Source of the DNA: Siphonodentalium dalli
Taxonomy: Eukaryota > Mollusca > Scaphopoda > Gadilida > Siphonodentaliidae
DNA: 64,000 bases
Reading direction: 5' to 3'
Assembly (NCBI GenBank): GCA_032622095.1
Contig: CP136064.1
Location: 251,040,484-251,104,483 of the forward strand
In this document: positions 35,901 through 39,130 of the stretch, piece after piece
Numbering within the stretch: the first letter of the stretch is position 1
Layout: each line of letters opens with the position of its first letter
Program-made: the position numbers and the translations under genes
The notes under the pieces: model-generated
Told to the model about the DNA's origin: nothing
What the model saw: the letters and a program-made list of their open reading frames with translations, nothing else
Databases searched by the model: none

Positions 35901-37513
35901 CGGAGCATAGCATACGGGATAACTCTTATCTAAAAATAGTAAGGAAAAAATGCCCCACTTGATTATCACATTATACAAGAAAATATTGATTTAAAATCAA
36001 TAGTAATTGATAGAAGAGTTTCCGGACAGGGGTCTTCGACTCAGATCTATTATTTGAAACTAAATAAAATGTTTTTAGGAAGAGATGGACCATCTTTAAA
36101 AATATATCTTTCATCCAAATCCAACAACTGGTTAGATGTCCAAATATCTATTTTTTTGTTCTCGAAAACAATTTCCCGTCTATGTGCGCATCCATTCCGA
36201 TTGAATGCTGGATGATAACTTCATTTATTATATGCTAAGTTATCATATTATAGTATTTTTGCATCAGATACAAACCGTTATCCGTCTAGTGAGATATCGA
36301 TATCTCACTAGTATCCATCCGCACTAAAATTAAAAGTGATTAGGTTTCTTGATGGAAGACTAAGCTAAAAGTCCCTGAGTTTTCAGTTTGAAAAAAATTG
36401 TGATATATGATCAATAAAATTATTTTGTTAAACATACTATGATGTTAAACCCTTTATCCCTCAACCAAACTGTCTGAAAAATGGAACTATTTTAATATGC
36501 ACAAGCTCATTAATGGTTAATTGTGCTTGGGTATACAAATTTGCTCTCTTTACTCTTCATTCAAGTTGGGTCATGGTCCAACTGAGCGGAGCATATAATA
36601 AACAGAACATCTACACTTTTTGGTTGGACATGTTAATTATCTCATTCGTGATGAAAAAAAATGAATTTCCACTCGTGGCATAGCCACTCGTGGAAATTCA
36701 TTTTTTTTGTCATCACTCATGAGATAATTCCCATATTCAATCAAAAAGTGTAGATATCCTCTATTTATTGCACATCCATTTGTTTAGTATTGTGAAATAC
36801 AGCAAAATACAGAAGATTTCAAAATGTTCGATGAAATTATTTGTCTTGTCTTGAACAATACAAATGGACTACTAGTATGTTGAAAACGCCATTGACGACA
36901 TCAACTGTAACAGAAAGTGTCCACTAAATTTGAGGTAGAGTCTACATAAATCACAAGTACATATGTTCAATTATATGAAGCAAAATATATCTCAATTTTA
37001 GTATGCTACAAACTACAATCTTCAGAGTGTGCAATAAACATAGAACAGCACAGATCGGTGGATATGTTAACGTTATTGCTCTCATTTGCAATGCCACGAG
37101 TTTAAAGTCAAACCTACGATTCTCGCTTTACTATCCCGTCACAACAAACTCGTGCAACAACGTTAATCAATTCACATGCTTGTGTCATTCTGTCTCCATT
37201 GTGCATTTGAGTGTATTTAGCATGCATCCTCGACTTGAATTACTTGATTTTTGCATTAATTCCATGGAATATAGTTGTAGGTGGTTCAGTAATGACTGGA
37301 TTTCAGCTATCAAACAAGTTGAGCACTCAATGGTATCTATGTCTGTAATCAGTACAATGGATCTCTCCTCTTTTTTCAGATCCTGCTCCAAAGTATGTAT
37401 ACACGGCTGAAGATAACGATGATGTGTGTGATGAATTCGACGATGAATTCGACAATGATGAGTATCTGATGAATGATGACCCACTTGAAAATGAGAGATG
37501 GAACTTAACATGA
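2851..37513 (+). CDS. RRM, F-box and leucine-rich repeat protein (21 coding exons, complete)
   Basis: Joined exons give about 656 residues in one frame. Residues 18-90 are an RNA-recognition motif: RNP2-like IFVGNI at 19-24 and a textbook RNP1, KGFAFITF, at 58-65. Residues about 141-185 are an F-box (SLCDDILMILLSHLPLHD, then VCHRWRNVALKMW). Residues about 200-565 are AMN1/FBXL-type leucine-rich repeats, with units such as CTNLKNLDMSAS, CPNITELHISNC and CPHLEKLDISLC. Residues 569-656 are very acidic. F-box proteins of this class normally bring substrates to an SKP1-CUL1 ubiquitin ligase through the repeats; the RRM suggests RNA or an RNA-bound protein is involved (inference). I start at the first of two adjacent ATGs at 2851, inside an exon with 37 bases of 5' UTR; the first UTR exon was not found. 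All splice sites are GT/AG and phases match throughout. I recognise no named vertebrate orthologue. The architecture is well supported; the function is inferred. Confidence 0.9.
3017..3331. mobile_element. Hairpin MITE, CAAGCCT family (hAT-like), 315 bp
   Basis: The ends are CAAGGCTGAAAATAGTGTGT and the complementary ACACACTATTTGCAGCCTTG. The inner arms contain GAGGTCC...GAGGGTGAATTTAGTGA. Flanks GATAGATA and GATACATA match 7/8, a probable 8 bp target duplication. Confidence 0.8.
3626..4641. mobile_element. hAT-type element, 1016 bp, with internal 15 bp tandem array
   Basis: The ends are CAGGGGCGTAG and CTACGCCCCTG, flanked by identical 8-mers CACAGGGA at 3618-3625 and 4642-4649. CAG...CTG ends with an 8 bp duplication are the hAT signature. 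About half of it (4030-4530) is a GTATGTATAGTGTGG tandem array, which stays open in several frames only because its period is divisible by three. No transposase is visible. Confidence 0.88.
4030..4530. repeat. GGGTATGTATAGTGT 15 bp tandem array
   Basis: About 33 imperfect copies of a 15-mer lie within the hAT-type element. Apparent proteins here on both strands are low-complexity translations (YSVGM, HTHTI) and are not genes. Confidence 0.85.
4851..5040. mobile_element. Partial TTAA-palindrome element
   Basis: It reads CCCTTTCATGATGGGAGCTT, then CCCTGTGCCAATATATTC, a degraded palindrome and GAGAATGCATTGGCCTAACA. It is the left part of the TTAA/CCCTTT family; the right terminus is missing. 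Confidence 0.65.
5041..5881. other. Intron sequence without a recognised feature
   Basis: This is the rest of the first intron. A pyrimidine-rich C/T stretch lies near 5130-5215. I see no exon-like open frame with splice sites. Confidence 0.4.
5882..5976 (+). CDS. Gene 1 exon 2: RRM helix 1 and strand 2
   Basis: It lies between TTCTTATTTCAG and GTGAGA. It encodes VGRKPLMKFFSKFGKIADCY and the following loop up to PKG. The KFFSKFGKI segment is the usual helix-1/strand-2 pattern of an RRM. It enters in phase 0 and leaves in phase 2. Confidence 0.88.
6268..6351 (+). CDS. Gene 1 exon 3: RRM RNP1 and helix 2
   Basis: It completes the RNP1 motif KGFAFITF across the junction and continues ATRQDAQKALDADEEQLTIDG. 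The acceptor is CCCTAACATAG and the donor GTTTGT. A hAT-type element begins only 13 bases into the following intron (duplicated target from base 6 of the intron), so the insertion stopped just short of the donor. Confidence 0.88.
6365..7098. mobile_element. hAT-type element, 734 bp
   Basis: The ends are CAGTGTTCGCGC and the inverted GAGCGCATACACTG. Flanks TAATTAAC (6357-6364) and TAATTAAG (7099-7106) match 7/8. Subterminal GGCCAAATTGGCCA and TTGGCCAAAAGATTTTTTGG form inverted arms. There is no transposase frame. Confidence 0.8.
7561..7681 (+). CDS. Gene 1 exon 4: end of RRM and acidic linker
   Basis: It encodes AVRVHRAEESK (last RRM strand) and a linker ending DWDASDSE. Two donors fit the frame: GTACTC at 7682 and GTACGA at 7730. 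The second adds 16 residues (VLTRTSLRTDFKDISL). Both are weak and both leave phase 0, so isoforms are possible. I report the shorter form. Confidence 0.75.
7748..8165. mobile_element. hAT-type element related to 15564-16533
   Basis: It starts CAGGGACATGGCAATG with a poly-G run and ends GCCACGTCCCTG. The interior shares many TTGGAAATTTT/TTTCCAAC motifs with the 15.6 kb element. No matching 8-mers flank it, so the exact ends are uncertain. Confidence 0.65.
8220..8330. mobile_element. Fragment of the CAAGCCT hairpin MITE
   Basis: TTCACCCTCTGGGAACCTCA, GGCCTCAACTGCTATGGGAG and the following ATTGAAGTTC match the central part of the hairpin family. Confidence 0.7.
8366..8495 (+). CDS. Gene 1 exon 5: F-box first half
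   Basis: It encodes an acidic lead (NGEDENVDIDEF), then the F-box core ISINSLCDDILMILLSHLPL. Helix 1 and the LP-x-H-D type turn are recognisable. The acceptor is TTTTATAG and the donor GTATGT. It leaves in phase 1. Confidence 0.9.
8921..9010 (+). CDS. Gene 1 exon 6: F-box second half
   Basis: It encodes VCHRWRNVALKMWKGQETLQ and continues to KQRFG. The V-C-x-x-W-x-x-V-A pattern is the classic second half of an F-box. The acceptor CTTTTTCTAG ends at 8920 and the donor GTGAGT starts at 9011. Confidence 0.9.
9476..9586 (+). CDS. Gene 1 exon 7: first leucine-rich repeats
   Basis: It encodes VTDKMLHSLLQRCTNLKNLD followed by MSASPRCVTDLGIDLIG, one full FBXL-type repeat and the start of another. 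The acceptor is TTGTTTTCCAG and the donor GTAAGA. It is phase 1 at both ends. Confidence 0.88.
9635..9950. mobile_element. CAAGCCT hairpin MITE, degraded copy
   Basis: It contains TAGTGTGTCTGACATTTGCA, GAGGTCCCCAGAGGGTGAAT, the mirrored TTCACCCTCTGGGATCCTCA and the family-specific middle (ATGTTAATTTGAGACTATAG). The right end is decayed. Confidence 0.75.
10153..10250 (+). CDS. Gene 1 exon 8: leucine-rich repeat
   Basis: It encodes KYCTQLQILNLSGVD and then ATNTNMKTISAVCSKLK. The acceptor is CATCATTACAG and the donor GTGGGC. It leaves in phase 0. Confidence 0.87.
10251..11090. other. Intron sequence without a recognised feature
   Basis: This is the intron after exon 8. It has scattered short open frames with no splice support and no repeat family that I recognise. 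Confidence 0.4.
11097..11324. mobile_element. TTAA-flanked palindromic MITE (piggyBac-like), 228 bp
   Basis: TTAA is followed by CTCTTTCATGACGGGAGCT. TATTCTCTTATATAAGAGAATG lies in the centre, and the end is ATCATGAAAGGG before TTAA. Confidence 0.75.
11370..11410 (+). CDS. Gene 1 exon 9: 41-base exon, leucine-rich repeat
   Basis: It encodes EVVLKKCLFIGETG with its last codon split. The acceptor is AATTACATTTCAG and the donor GTAAGA. It is the shortest exon of the gene; the frame on both sides requires it. Confidence 0.82.
11505..11765. mobile_element. Partial palindromic MITE with TTTAACAATT tandem tail
   Basis: It has half of the palindrome (GCATATATAAGAGAATGCAT) followed by AT-rich repeats of TTCTTACATTCTTTAACAAT, the same tail that lies between the two palindromes in complete copies. 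Confidence 0.65.
11905..11955. promoter_or_regulatory. Cluster of three E-box/M-box sites
   Basis: GTCACGTGA (from 11907), ATCACATGACC (from 11921) and GTCACATGACC (from 11940) lie within 50 bases. They match the TCAYRTGA motif bound by MiT/TFE factors. The surrounding 11.9-12.4 kb looks non-repetitive and richer in CpG, with CCAATCACGTAACG near 12009. A regulatory role is inference. Confidence 0.3.
12000..12840. other. Non-repetitive intron sequence
   Basis: No exon or repeat is recognised. It could hold a regulatory element (see the E-box cluster) or an alternative promoter; no transcript evidence is visible. Confidence 0.35.
12840..13060. repeat. AAAGAGCGT duplicated unit
   Basis: ACAATAAAGAGCGTTCTCAA near 12903 and ACAATAAAGAGCGTTCTAAA near 13026 are each preceded by an AAAGARCGTCCATG motif. 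They form two units about 125 bp apart. Confidence 0.6.
13042..13131 (-). pseudogene. Possible THAP zinc-finger start, 29 codons
   Basis: The minus-strand frame reads MPSRCSVFSCGRASDPLFST and ends 9 residues later. A start followed by C-x4-C resembles the opening of THAP domains, found in P-element-like transposases and host factors. The rest of the domain (the distal C-x2-H) is absent. It may be chance. Confidence 0.2.
13848..13967. mobile_element. Short TTAA palindromic MITE, 120 bp
   Basis: It contains the palindrome arm CCAATGCATTCTCTTATATA, its mirror, then CAGTCATGGAAGGG before TTAA. The left terminus is internally deleted. Confidence 0.7.
14285..14680. repeat. Tandem-unit element (TATATGCCCATTT head)
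   Basis: The head is ATATGCCCATTTTTTTAAAA, followed by TTATGTTATTGGTCC and two diverged units with AATGAAATTTTGTATGTGGG, AAAATACTGGTCAAATTCGA and AGTTATGCCCCTTTTT. Related copies are at 21.36 and 26.39 kb. Confidence 0.7.
14681..14830. repeat. 3 x 60 bp tandem copy of the exon 10 acceptor
   Basis: CAG followed by (G/A)TTATGGT(G/A)G(T/C)TA(T/C)TCA occurs with AG ending at 14691, 14751 and 14811, exactly 60 bases apart. The third is the real acceptor. In the exon frame the second copy reads a stop (TGG TAG), and the first runs into the same stop. Confidence 0.85.
14812..14887 (+). CDS. Gene 1 exon 10: leucine-rich repeat, with tandem-copied splice sites
   Basis: It encodes LWWLFKNCPLLEVIDLEGN and then IRLTGQ. 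The acceptor CTTCTTTTTCAG ends at 14811 and the donor GTAATC starts at 14888. Two further copies of the acceptor lie exactly 60 and 120 bases upstream, and six further copies of the donor region lie downstream. Only the innermost pair gives an open frame. Confidence 0.85.
14879..15097. repeat. 7 x 31 bp tandem copy of the exon 10 donor
   Basis: The unit ACTGGTCAGGTAATCAGAAT plus TATAAAATCTA starts at 14879 (spanning the real donor), 14910, 14941, 14975, 15006, 15037 and 15068. Most copies keep AG|GT. Reading through the first donor meets a stop at the end of the second unit. Confidence 0.9.
15412..15563. mobile_element. CAAGCCT hairpin MITE, left half (split by a hAT insertion)
   Basis: It starts CAAGTCATAAGTTTAGTGTG with mirrored arms around the GAGGGTGAATTTAGTGA motif and stops at CTGCTATGGGAG, where the next element is inserted. 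The right half resumes at 16534. Confidence 0.8.
15564..16533. mobile_element. hAT-type element inserted inside a hairpin MITE, 970 bp
   Basis: The ends are CAGAGACGTGGC and GCCACGTCCCTG. The identical 8-mers TATGGGAG flank it at 15556-15563 and 16534-16541. Removing it restores the hairpin family's middle. The interior has poly-G/poly-C runs and TTGGAAATTT motifs shared with 7.75-8.17 kb. There is no transposase. Confidence 0.88.
16534..16735. mobile_element. CAAGCCT hairpin MITE, right half
   Basis: It continues GAGACATAGACTCAGATTGA, TGATGTACACCCATTGGGAA and AGATGAGACCTAAGCA. It matches the middle of the complete 472 bp copy at 50879-51350. Confidence 0.78.
16813..16869 (+). CDS. Gene 1 exon 11: leucine-rich repeat
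   Basis: It encodes CFHMLGNNTKKLVLNDCLK. The acceptor is ATTATCCTTTCAG and the donor GTGAGT. It is phase 0 at both ends, so skipping it would keep the frame. Confidence 0.86.
17458..17568 (+). CDS. Gene 1 exon 12: leucine-rich repeat
   Basis: It encodes LSDVGIQQLTDKCPNITELH and then ISNCLKLSDGSIQRISL, an unusually clean AMN1-type repeat. The acceptor is TCATTTCAG and the donor GTAAGA. It is phase 0 at both ends. Confidence 0.9.
17695..18145. mobile_element. TTAA-flanked MITE with CCCTTTCAGTGCCAGG ends, 451 bp
   Basis: It is TTAA, then CCCTTTCAGTGCCAGG...CCTGGCACTGAAAGGG, then TTAA. Half of it is the same ATGCATTCTCTTATA palindrome. The CCC...GGG termini at TTAA are the piggyBac pattern. Confidence 0.85.
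18146..19115. other. Intron sequence; one short hairpin
   Basis: Apart from an imperfect inverted repeat at about 18712-18795 (GAAAGTTGGTCTGA against TCAGACCAACTT, with CCATGG in both arms), no feature is recognised. Confidence 0.4.
19116..19161 (+). CDS. Gene 1 exon 13: 46-base exon
   Basis: It encodes VIKDIQVFSYGGKVE. The acceptor is CCTATTTTCTGCAG and the donor GTAATA. It leaves in phase 1. Confidence 0.83.
19297..19665. repeat. GTGATGTGAAACACTCCGG repeat, copy 1
   Basis: It begins AAAGTGATGTGAAACACTCC and ends near CACGCACCCGAACAAGTAC. The same block recurs at 24352-24745 in the same orientation and in part at 34790-34995. Confidence 0.8.
19872..20655. repeat. CCCCGCCAAAT element with about four tandem units
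   Basis: The head CCCCGCCAAATAAAATTTGC is followed by GGGGGATATAGGAATGGGTT, then CCGTC-type repeats. The units carry TTTGGTATATGAGTTCA, ACGAGTTCGCAA and CCAGGTCCGG near 20010, 20190, 20350 and 20495. It ends in GGCAGGGGATACCGCCGTCT. Confidence 0.8.
20715..20758 (+). CDS. Gene 1 exon 14: 44-base exon
   Basis: It encodes VTCNGLRNIANMSAL. The acceptor is CATTTTGTAG and the donor a consensus GTAAGT. A 387 bp TTAA element starts 23 bases after the donor. Confidence 0.85.
20782..21168 (+). mobile_element. TTAA palindromic MITE, complete copy, 387 bp
   Basis: It is TTAA, then CCCTTTACCCAACA...TGTTGGGTAAAGGG, then TTAA. It holds two long palindromes (arms CCAATGCATTCTCTTATATA and TGCGAGTCGACC) separated by an AT-rich spacer, then a unique right part with GAGCCGGTTCCAATGATATC. 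Near-identical copies lie at 32199 (inverted) and 34363. Confidence 0.9.
21360..21690. repeat. Tandem-unit element (TATATGCCCATTT head), copy 2
   Basis: The head TTTATATGCCCATTTGAAAA with a CCGTCCATCTGTCTGTCC run is followed by units containing TTTCCGGATGATAACTT and CAGGTAAAGTTTGAATTTGG. Confidence 0.7.
21809..21888 (+). CDS. Gene 1 exon 15: leucine-rich repeat
   Basis: It encodes VELNLSQNQQLTDDVLIQIA and then HGCPHL. The acceptor is TCATTATTTCAG and the donor GTATGT. It leaves in phase 2. Confidence 0.88.
21928..22180. mobile_element. CAAGCCT hairpin MITE, double hairpin, 253 bp
   Basis: The ends CAAGCCTTGAAAT...ATTTCAAGGCTTG are flanked by identical 8-mers CATTCAAG (21920-21927 and 22181-22188). 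Each half is itself a hairpin of GAGGTCCCCAGAGGGTG against CACCCTCTGGGGACCTC. The 8 bp duplication supports a hAT relationship. Confidence 0.92.
22213..22612. mobile_element. CAAGCCT hairpin MITE, 400 bp copy
   Basis: It runs from CAAGCCTGAGATAGTTTGTC to TTTCAAGGCTTG, including the long middle with ATGTTAATTTGAGACTGTAG. A 12 bp repeat, CATGTGTGCTAG, flanks both sides, longer than the usual 8. Confidence 0.82.
22923..23028 (+). CDS. Gene 1 exon 16: leucine-rich repeat
   Basis: It encodes KLDISLCHRHLTDLGIGALS and then CLDRLYYLNISYLHK. The acceptor is CTTCGAACAG and the donor GTTTGT. Confidence 0.88.
23350..23596. mobile_element. TTAA palindromic MITE, CCCTTTCATGACTGG subtype, 247 bp
   Basis: TTAA is followed by CCCTTTCATGACTGGAGCTG, with GTGCTGGTGCAGTATTAAAG near the left and two partial palindromes. 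It ends AAGGG before TTAA. Confidence 0.8.
23654..23741 (+). CDS. Gene 1 exon 17: leucine-rich repeat
   Basis: It encodes VTSNSIKLIALNGRLKEFIA and then RACSEIDDE. The acceptor is TTAATTGCAG and the donor GTATGT. It leaves in phase 1. Confidence 0.86.
24352..24745. repeat. GTGATGTGAAACACTCCGG repeat, copy 2
   Basis: It is a direct copy of 19297-19665 with scattered substitutions (for example CTCGATGGCAAAATCATT against CTCGATGGCGAAATCATT). Confidence 0.8.
24746..26040. other. Intron sequence without a recognised feature
   Basis: It contains a 113-codon minus-strand frame (24785-25126) that matches nothing I know and has no splice or promoter support. The rest is AT-rich with no repeat family noted. 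Confidence 0.4.
26075..26209 (+). CDS. Gene 1 exon 18: last leucine-rich repeats
   Basis: It encodes MRVIAEQCFELEFVDLCGNL, a segment rich in T and S, and ITLYLGG. The acceptor is TTAAATTAACAG and the donor GTGAGT. The following intron is about 7 kb and carries the 4.7 kb transposon. Confidence 0.87.
26390..26810. repeat. Tandem-unit element, copy 3
   Basis: It has a CATATGCC(T)n head, a GTCTGTCCGTCC run, then two units with AAAATACAGGTCAAGTTC and a final GAGTTATGGCCCTTTGTTTA. It ends in GCCATACCCAAGCAACGCTC. Confidence 0.7.
26997..27319. mobile_element. Fold-back MITE abutting the 4.7 kb element, 323 bp
   Basis: Inverted ends of about 59 bp: ATGATATTTTTAAAAATATA, then ATATATTTCCTTAAAGAAAG, then CCTGAACACTGAACTAT, mirrored at the right. 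Its interior (27060-27195) is the inverse of 31860-31985 at the far end of the neighbouring element, so both belong to one family. Confidence 0.8.
27498..27743 (-). CDS. Unidentified 81-codon frame inside the 4.7 kb element
   Basis: The minus-strand frame includes KAERELVSSHLKSAGLLELT and ARFARNSELNGTTWDVAS, a composition that looks protein-like (charged, helix-prone) rather than random. A stop lies three codons upstream of its ATG. I cannot name a family. It may be an exon of an element-encoded protein or a relic. Confidence 0.25.
   Translation of the reverse strand: MLVVLPSSEWASSSAGRYVAKAERELVSSHLKSAGLLELTDEEKRIARFARNSELNGTTWDVASKNKGGRYMFEQYGTLII
28307..28790. repeat. Direct duplication, period about 234-252 bp
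   Basis: TCTCTGAGGTACCTATGTAT recurs at 28307 and 28541. CCCTACCAAAGCTGCGCCCA recurs near 28426 and 28678. Each copy also carries a ATATATAAAATGATATAATA stretch. Confidence 0.8.
30590..31410. repeat. Pair of diverged direct repeats, about 270 bp each
   Basis: ACGAGAATCGAATCATG near 30622 matches ACGAGAATCAAACCATG near 31177. CACAAAGTATTTTGTGAAAG near 30828 matches AACAAAGTATTATGTGAAAG near 31366. The order between these anchors is the same. Confidence 0.65.
32199..32596 (-). mobile_element. TTAA palindromic MITE, complete inverted copy
   Basis: It is the reverse complement of the 20782 and 34363 copies: TTAACCCTTTACCCAACAAA and GGATATCATTGGAACCGG at the left, palindromes at the right, then TTGGGTAAAGGATTAA. 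Confidence 0.9.
32785..33047. mobile_element. TTAA palindromic MITE, CATGACTGG subtype
   Basis: It runs from TTAACCCTTCAATGACTGGA to CAGCTCCCATCATGAAAGGG, ending TTAG instead of TTAA. It lies about 125 bases upstream of exon 19. Confidence 0.75.
33173..33283 (+). CDS. Gene 1 exon 19: end of repeat domain
   Basis: It encodes TSVEVEEFGLPPNIEVHMAN and then LSQLYLRPDQDIILPA. The acceptor is TGGCTTTTCAG and the donor GTGTGT. It leaves in phase 1. Confidence 0.86.
33335..33747. mobile_element. CAAGCCT hairpin MITE, long form
   Basis: It runs from CAAAGCTGCAAATAGTGTGA to CACACTATTTGCAGGCTTT, with the internal GGGAGACCTAGGATCAGATT block. Flanks CCCTGGTT and TCCTGGTT match 7/8. Confidence 0.8.
33911..34077. 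mobile_element. TTAA palindromic MITE, 167 bp
   Basis: It is TTAACCCTTTCATTACAGCA...TCATGTCATGGAAGGGTTAA with a single degraded palindrome. Confidence 0.75.
34363..34762 (+). mobile_element. TTAA palindromic MITE, complete copy
   Basis: It has the same orientation and structure as the 20782 copy, with TTAACCCTTTACCCAACAGA at the left and GGTTTGTTGGGTAAAGGG before TTAA at the right. Confidence 0.9.
34790..34995. repeat. GTGATGTGAAACACTCCGG repeat, 3' portion only
   Basis: It matches the second half of 19297-19665 (TTTCTTTGAGATTTTCTGCG, CATTCCCACAGTTGGCATAG). Confidence 0.7.
35220..35445. mobile_element. TTAA palindromic MITE, end deleted
   Basis: It starts CAACCCTTTCATGACTAGAA and ends CAGCTCCCGTCATGAAAA about 45 bases before exon 20. 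The terminal AGGGTTAA is lost. Confidence 0.7.
35492..35623 (+). CDS. Gene 1 exon 20: acidic tail
   Basis: It encodes DEEDEENIDEAELRIDIEED and then a polar stretch ending QQQCLPDP. The acceptor is TTCTGTGATGTAG and the donor a consensus GTAAGT. It leaves in phase 1. Confidence 0.85.
35720..36099. mobile_element. TTAA-flanked inverted-repeat element, 380 bp
   Basis: Left TTAAGGATGGTCTTTCTCTT and right AGAGATGGACCATCTTTAA are inverted. GAAGACCCCTCCCTGGAAAC mirrors GTTTCCGGACAGGGGTCTTC further in. Half copies occur at about 32090-32200 and 21690-21800, each ending at CTTTAA. Confidence 0.72.
36286..36311. repeat. Perfect 26 bp palindrome
   Basis: The 13-base arm is CTAGTGAGATATC, followed directly by its reverse complement with no loop. 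Confidence 0.85.
36583..36790. mobile_element. Fold-back element, about 208 bp
   Basis: GAAAAAAAATGAATTTCCAC and CGTGGAAATTCATTTTTTTT flank a short GGCATAGCC-type centre. The outer arms CTACACTTTTTGGTTGGA and CAATCAAAAAGTGTAG continue the hairpin. Confidence 0.8.
37380..37513 (+). CDS. Gene 1 exon 21: acidic C-terminus and stop
   Basis: It encodes PAPKYVYTAEDNDDVCDEFD, further acidic repeats (DEFDND) and the end LENERWNLT, with TGA at 37511-37513. The acceptor is CTCTTTTTTCAG. A near-repeated GATGAATTCGACGATGAATTCGAC makes the DEFD doublet. Confidence 0.88.
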
Positions 37514-37875
37514 TGAGGTCTTCCTAGCAGATATCAGTCAAGTTGGCACTCCCTCTACATCTTAAGCTTCTAGCTACCTGCAGGGTTCTTGTTGTACAAA
37601 ATATTCTTATGCCTTATTCGAATATTCTGGCCTTGGACCAATTGACGACCAACAACTCAAACCATGGCTAGCTTCCTGCTTGAGACATGGAGCAGTCATA
37701 AAGATTGTATTGAAGACTCCAAGATGGAAACATGATCAGGCTTCAGCTGGAAAGTCAACAATCTGTCCACCACAGATCCCTGATGATTTGATTTTGTTTA
37801 ACAAGGGAGAAATTATTTTGTTTTAGTTGACGTTTTTATTATCCAATAAATGAGAATTCTAAATACTTTGTGTGT
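37514..37875 (+). other. Gene 1 3' UTR with polyadenylation signal
   Basis: AATAAA is at 37845-37850, about 335 bases after the stop, followed by a T/G-rich stretch (TACTTTGTGTGTTT). This fits a short 3' UTR ending near 37870. Confidence 0.7.
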
Positions 37876-37924
37876 TTCCATAAATGTGTCGATTTCAACC
37901 TCAATGACTAGACTGACATAGCTG

Positions 37925-39130
37925 AATGAGCCTTGCATATATTACAAGGCCAAGGTTTTAAAATATTGTTAGGCCAATGTATTATTTTATATATCACTCA
38001 GCTAAATGTGTCTCTTTCCACTCCATTTATCAAAAACTTATCAGATATTTTCAAAATATGTATGCACTGTTGTGATATATGGCATATCTGCTATCAGATG
38101 GTTCTATCAATGTGGCCATGTGGTGTATGTAGCGCGAGTACCATGCAAAAACTTAACCTCCATCCAAAACGATATTTAGTGTCACGTTCAACAACTAGTC
38201 AGATTTCTTATGTCATGTCATATTGTTTGCTTGTTAAAAGCAACCTGAAAGCATATTTGATATGCCTAGTAGGTCTACCTTCAGGATTGAGTTGATTCCA
38301 TTCTTGAAATTTGGAGGGTCGCCTAAAATGGTTTCAATAGAATTTAGAGAGCATTTCGTTTTTATCGAAATTGATAGATGGTTCTATTTGGCTTATGATG
38401 ATCGGTGCGATTTGAAATGTTGTGACAACTGCTAAGTACGAACCTCAGACATATTATTTTAAATTTCGATGTGATCAGTGGGTTCTTGCTGGCTACCGTT
38501 GTGATCAAAATTTAACATTGATCCCTATTGATATTCTCGTATTTTGGATAAATGCGCCATTTTACATATGATTATACGTGAATTGAAATTTCTCAAACAT
38601 ACTTTGGAAAATTTCTGATAACAGTTGCAATAAAGATTTAACATTGAACCCTATGGAGAATATTTGTTTATTTTACTCAAACATTGATAGTAATATCACT
38701 AAACGGAAATCAAGTACTACCATAGGAAGACAAGGCATTTGGGTCTGACCCACTGTAACTATCAGTAATCTAATTTGTGCAATAGTTGTTATAGTTGTGC
38801 TTCAATATACAGTACTTGACAAAAGTATGTGTAGACTGGTTAGTAATGCCATCAATATGGATACCCATGCATGTTGAGTCAATAACAAATTATCGCCAAG
38901 ACTATAGTTTTTTTTAAAGGTGTGAATATGTAGTAAATTATAGCTTTATTGATACCTGTAATGAGCTGACTAGTGCTTTGAGCCAAATTTTTACATCAAA
39001 ATGAGTTCTAATGTGACAAATACACTGGCAAATGATACTCCATCATCATCACACATGCATCCGGAGATTCTGTGTTTTCTTTGGAACATCATAGCTAACT
39101 TTATATGTGGTTGTCAACTCTTGATGTTCT
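37925..39130. other. Intergenic sequence after gene 1
   Basis: A short TTAA-family fragment (ATTGTTAGGCCAATGTATTA) lies near 37960-38000. The rest shows no exon or repeat that I recognise. Confidence 0.4.

Noticed and set aside
37003-37410. 135-codon plus-strand frame overlapping exon 21
   Set aside because: It runs in a different frame through the acceptor of exon 21. The spliced acidic frame continues gene 1 and ends just before a 3' UTR with AATAAA.
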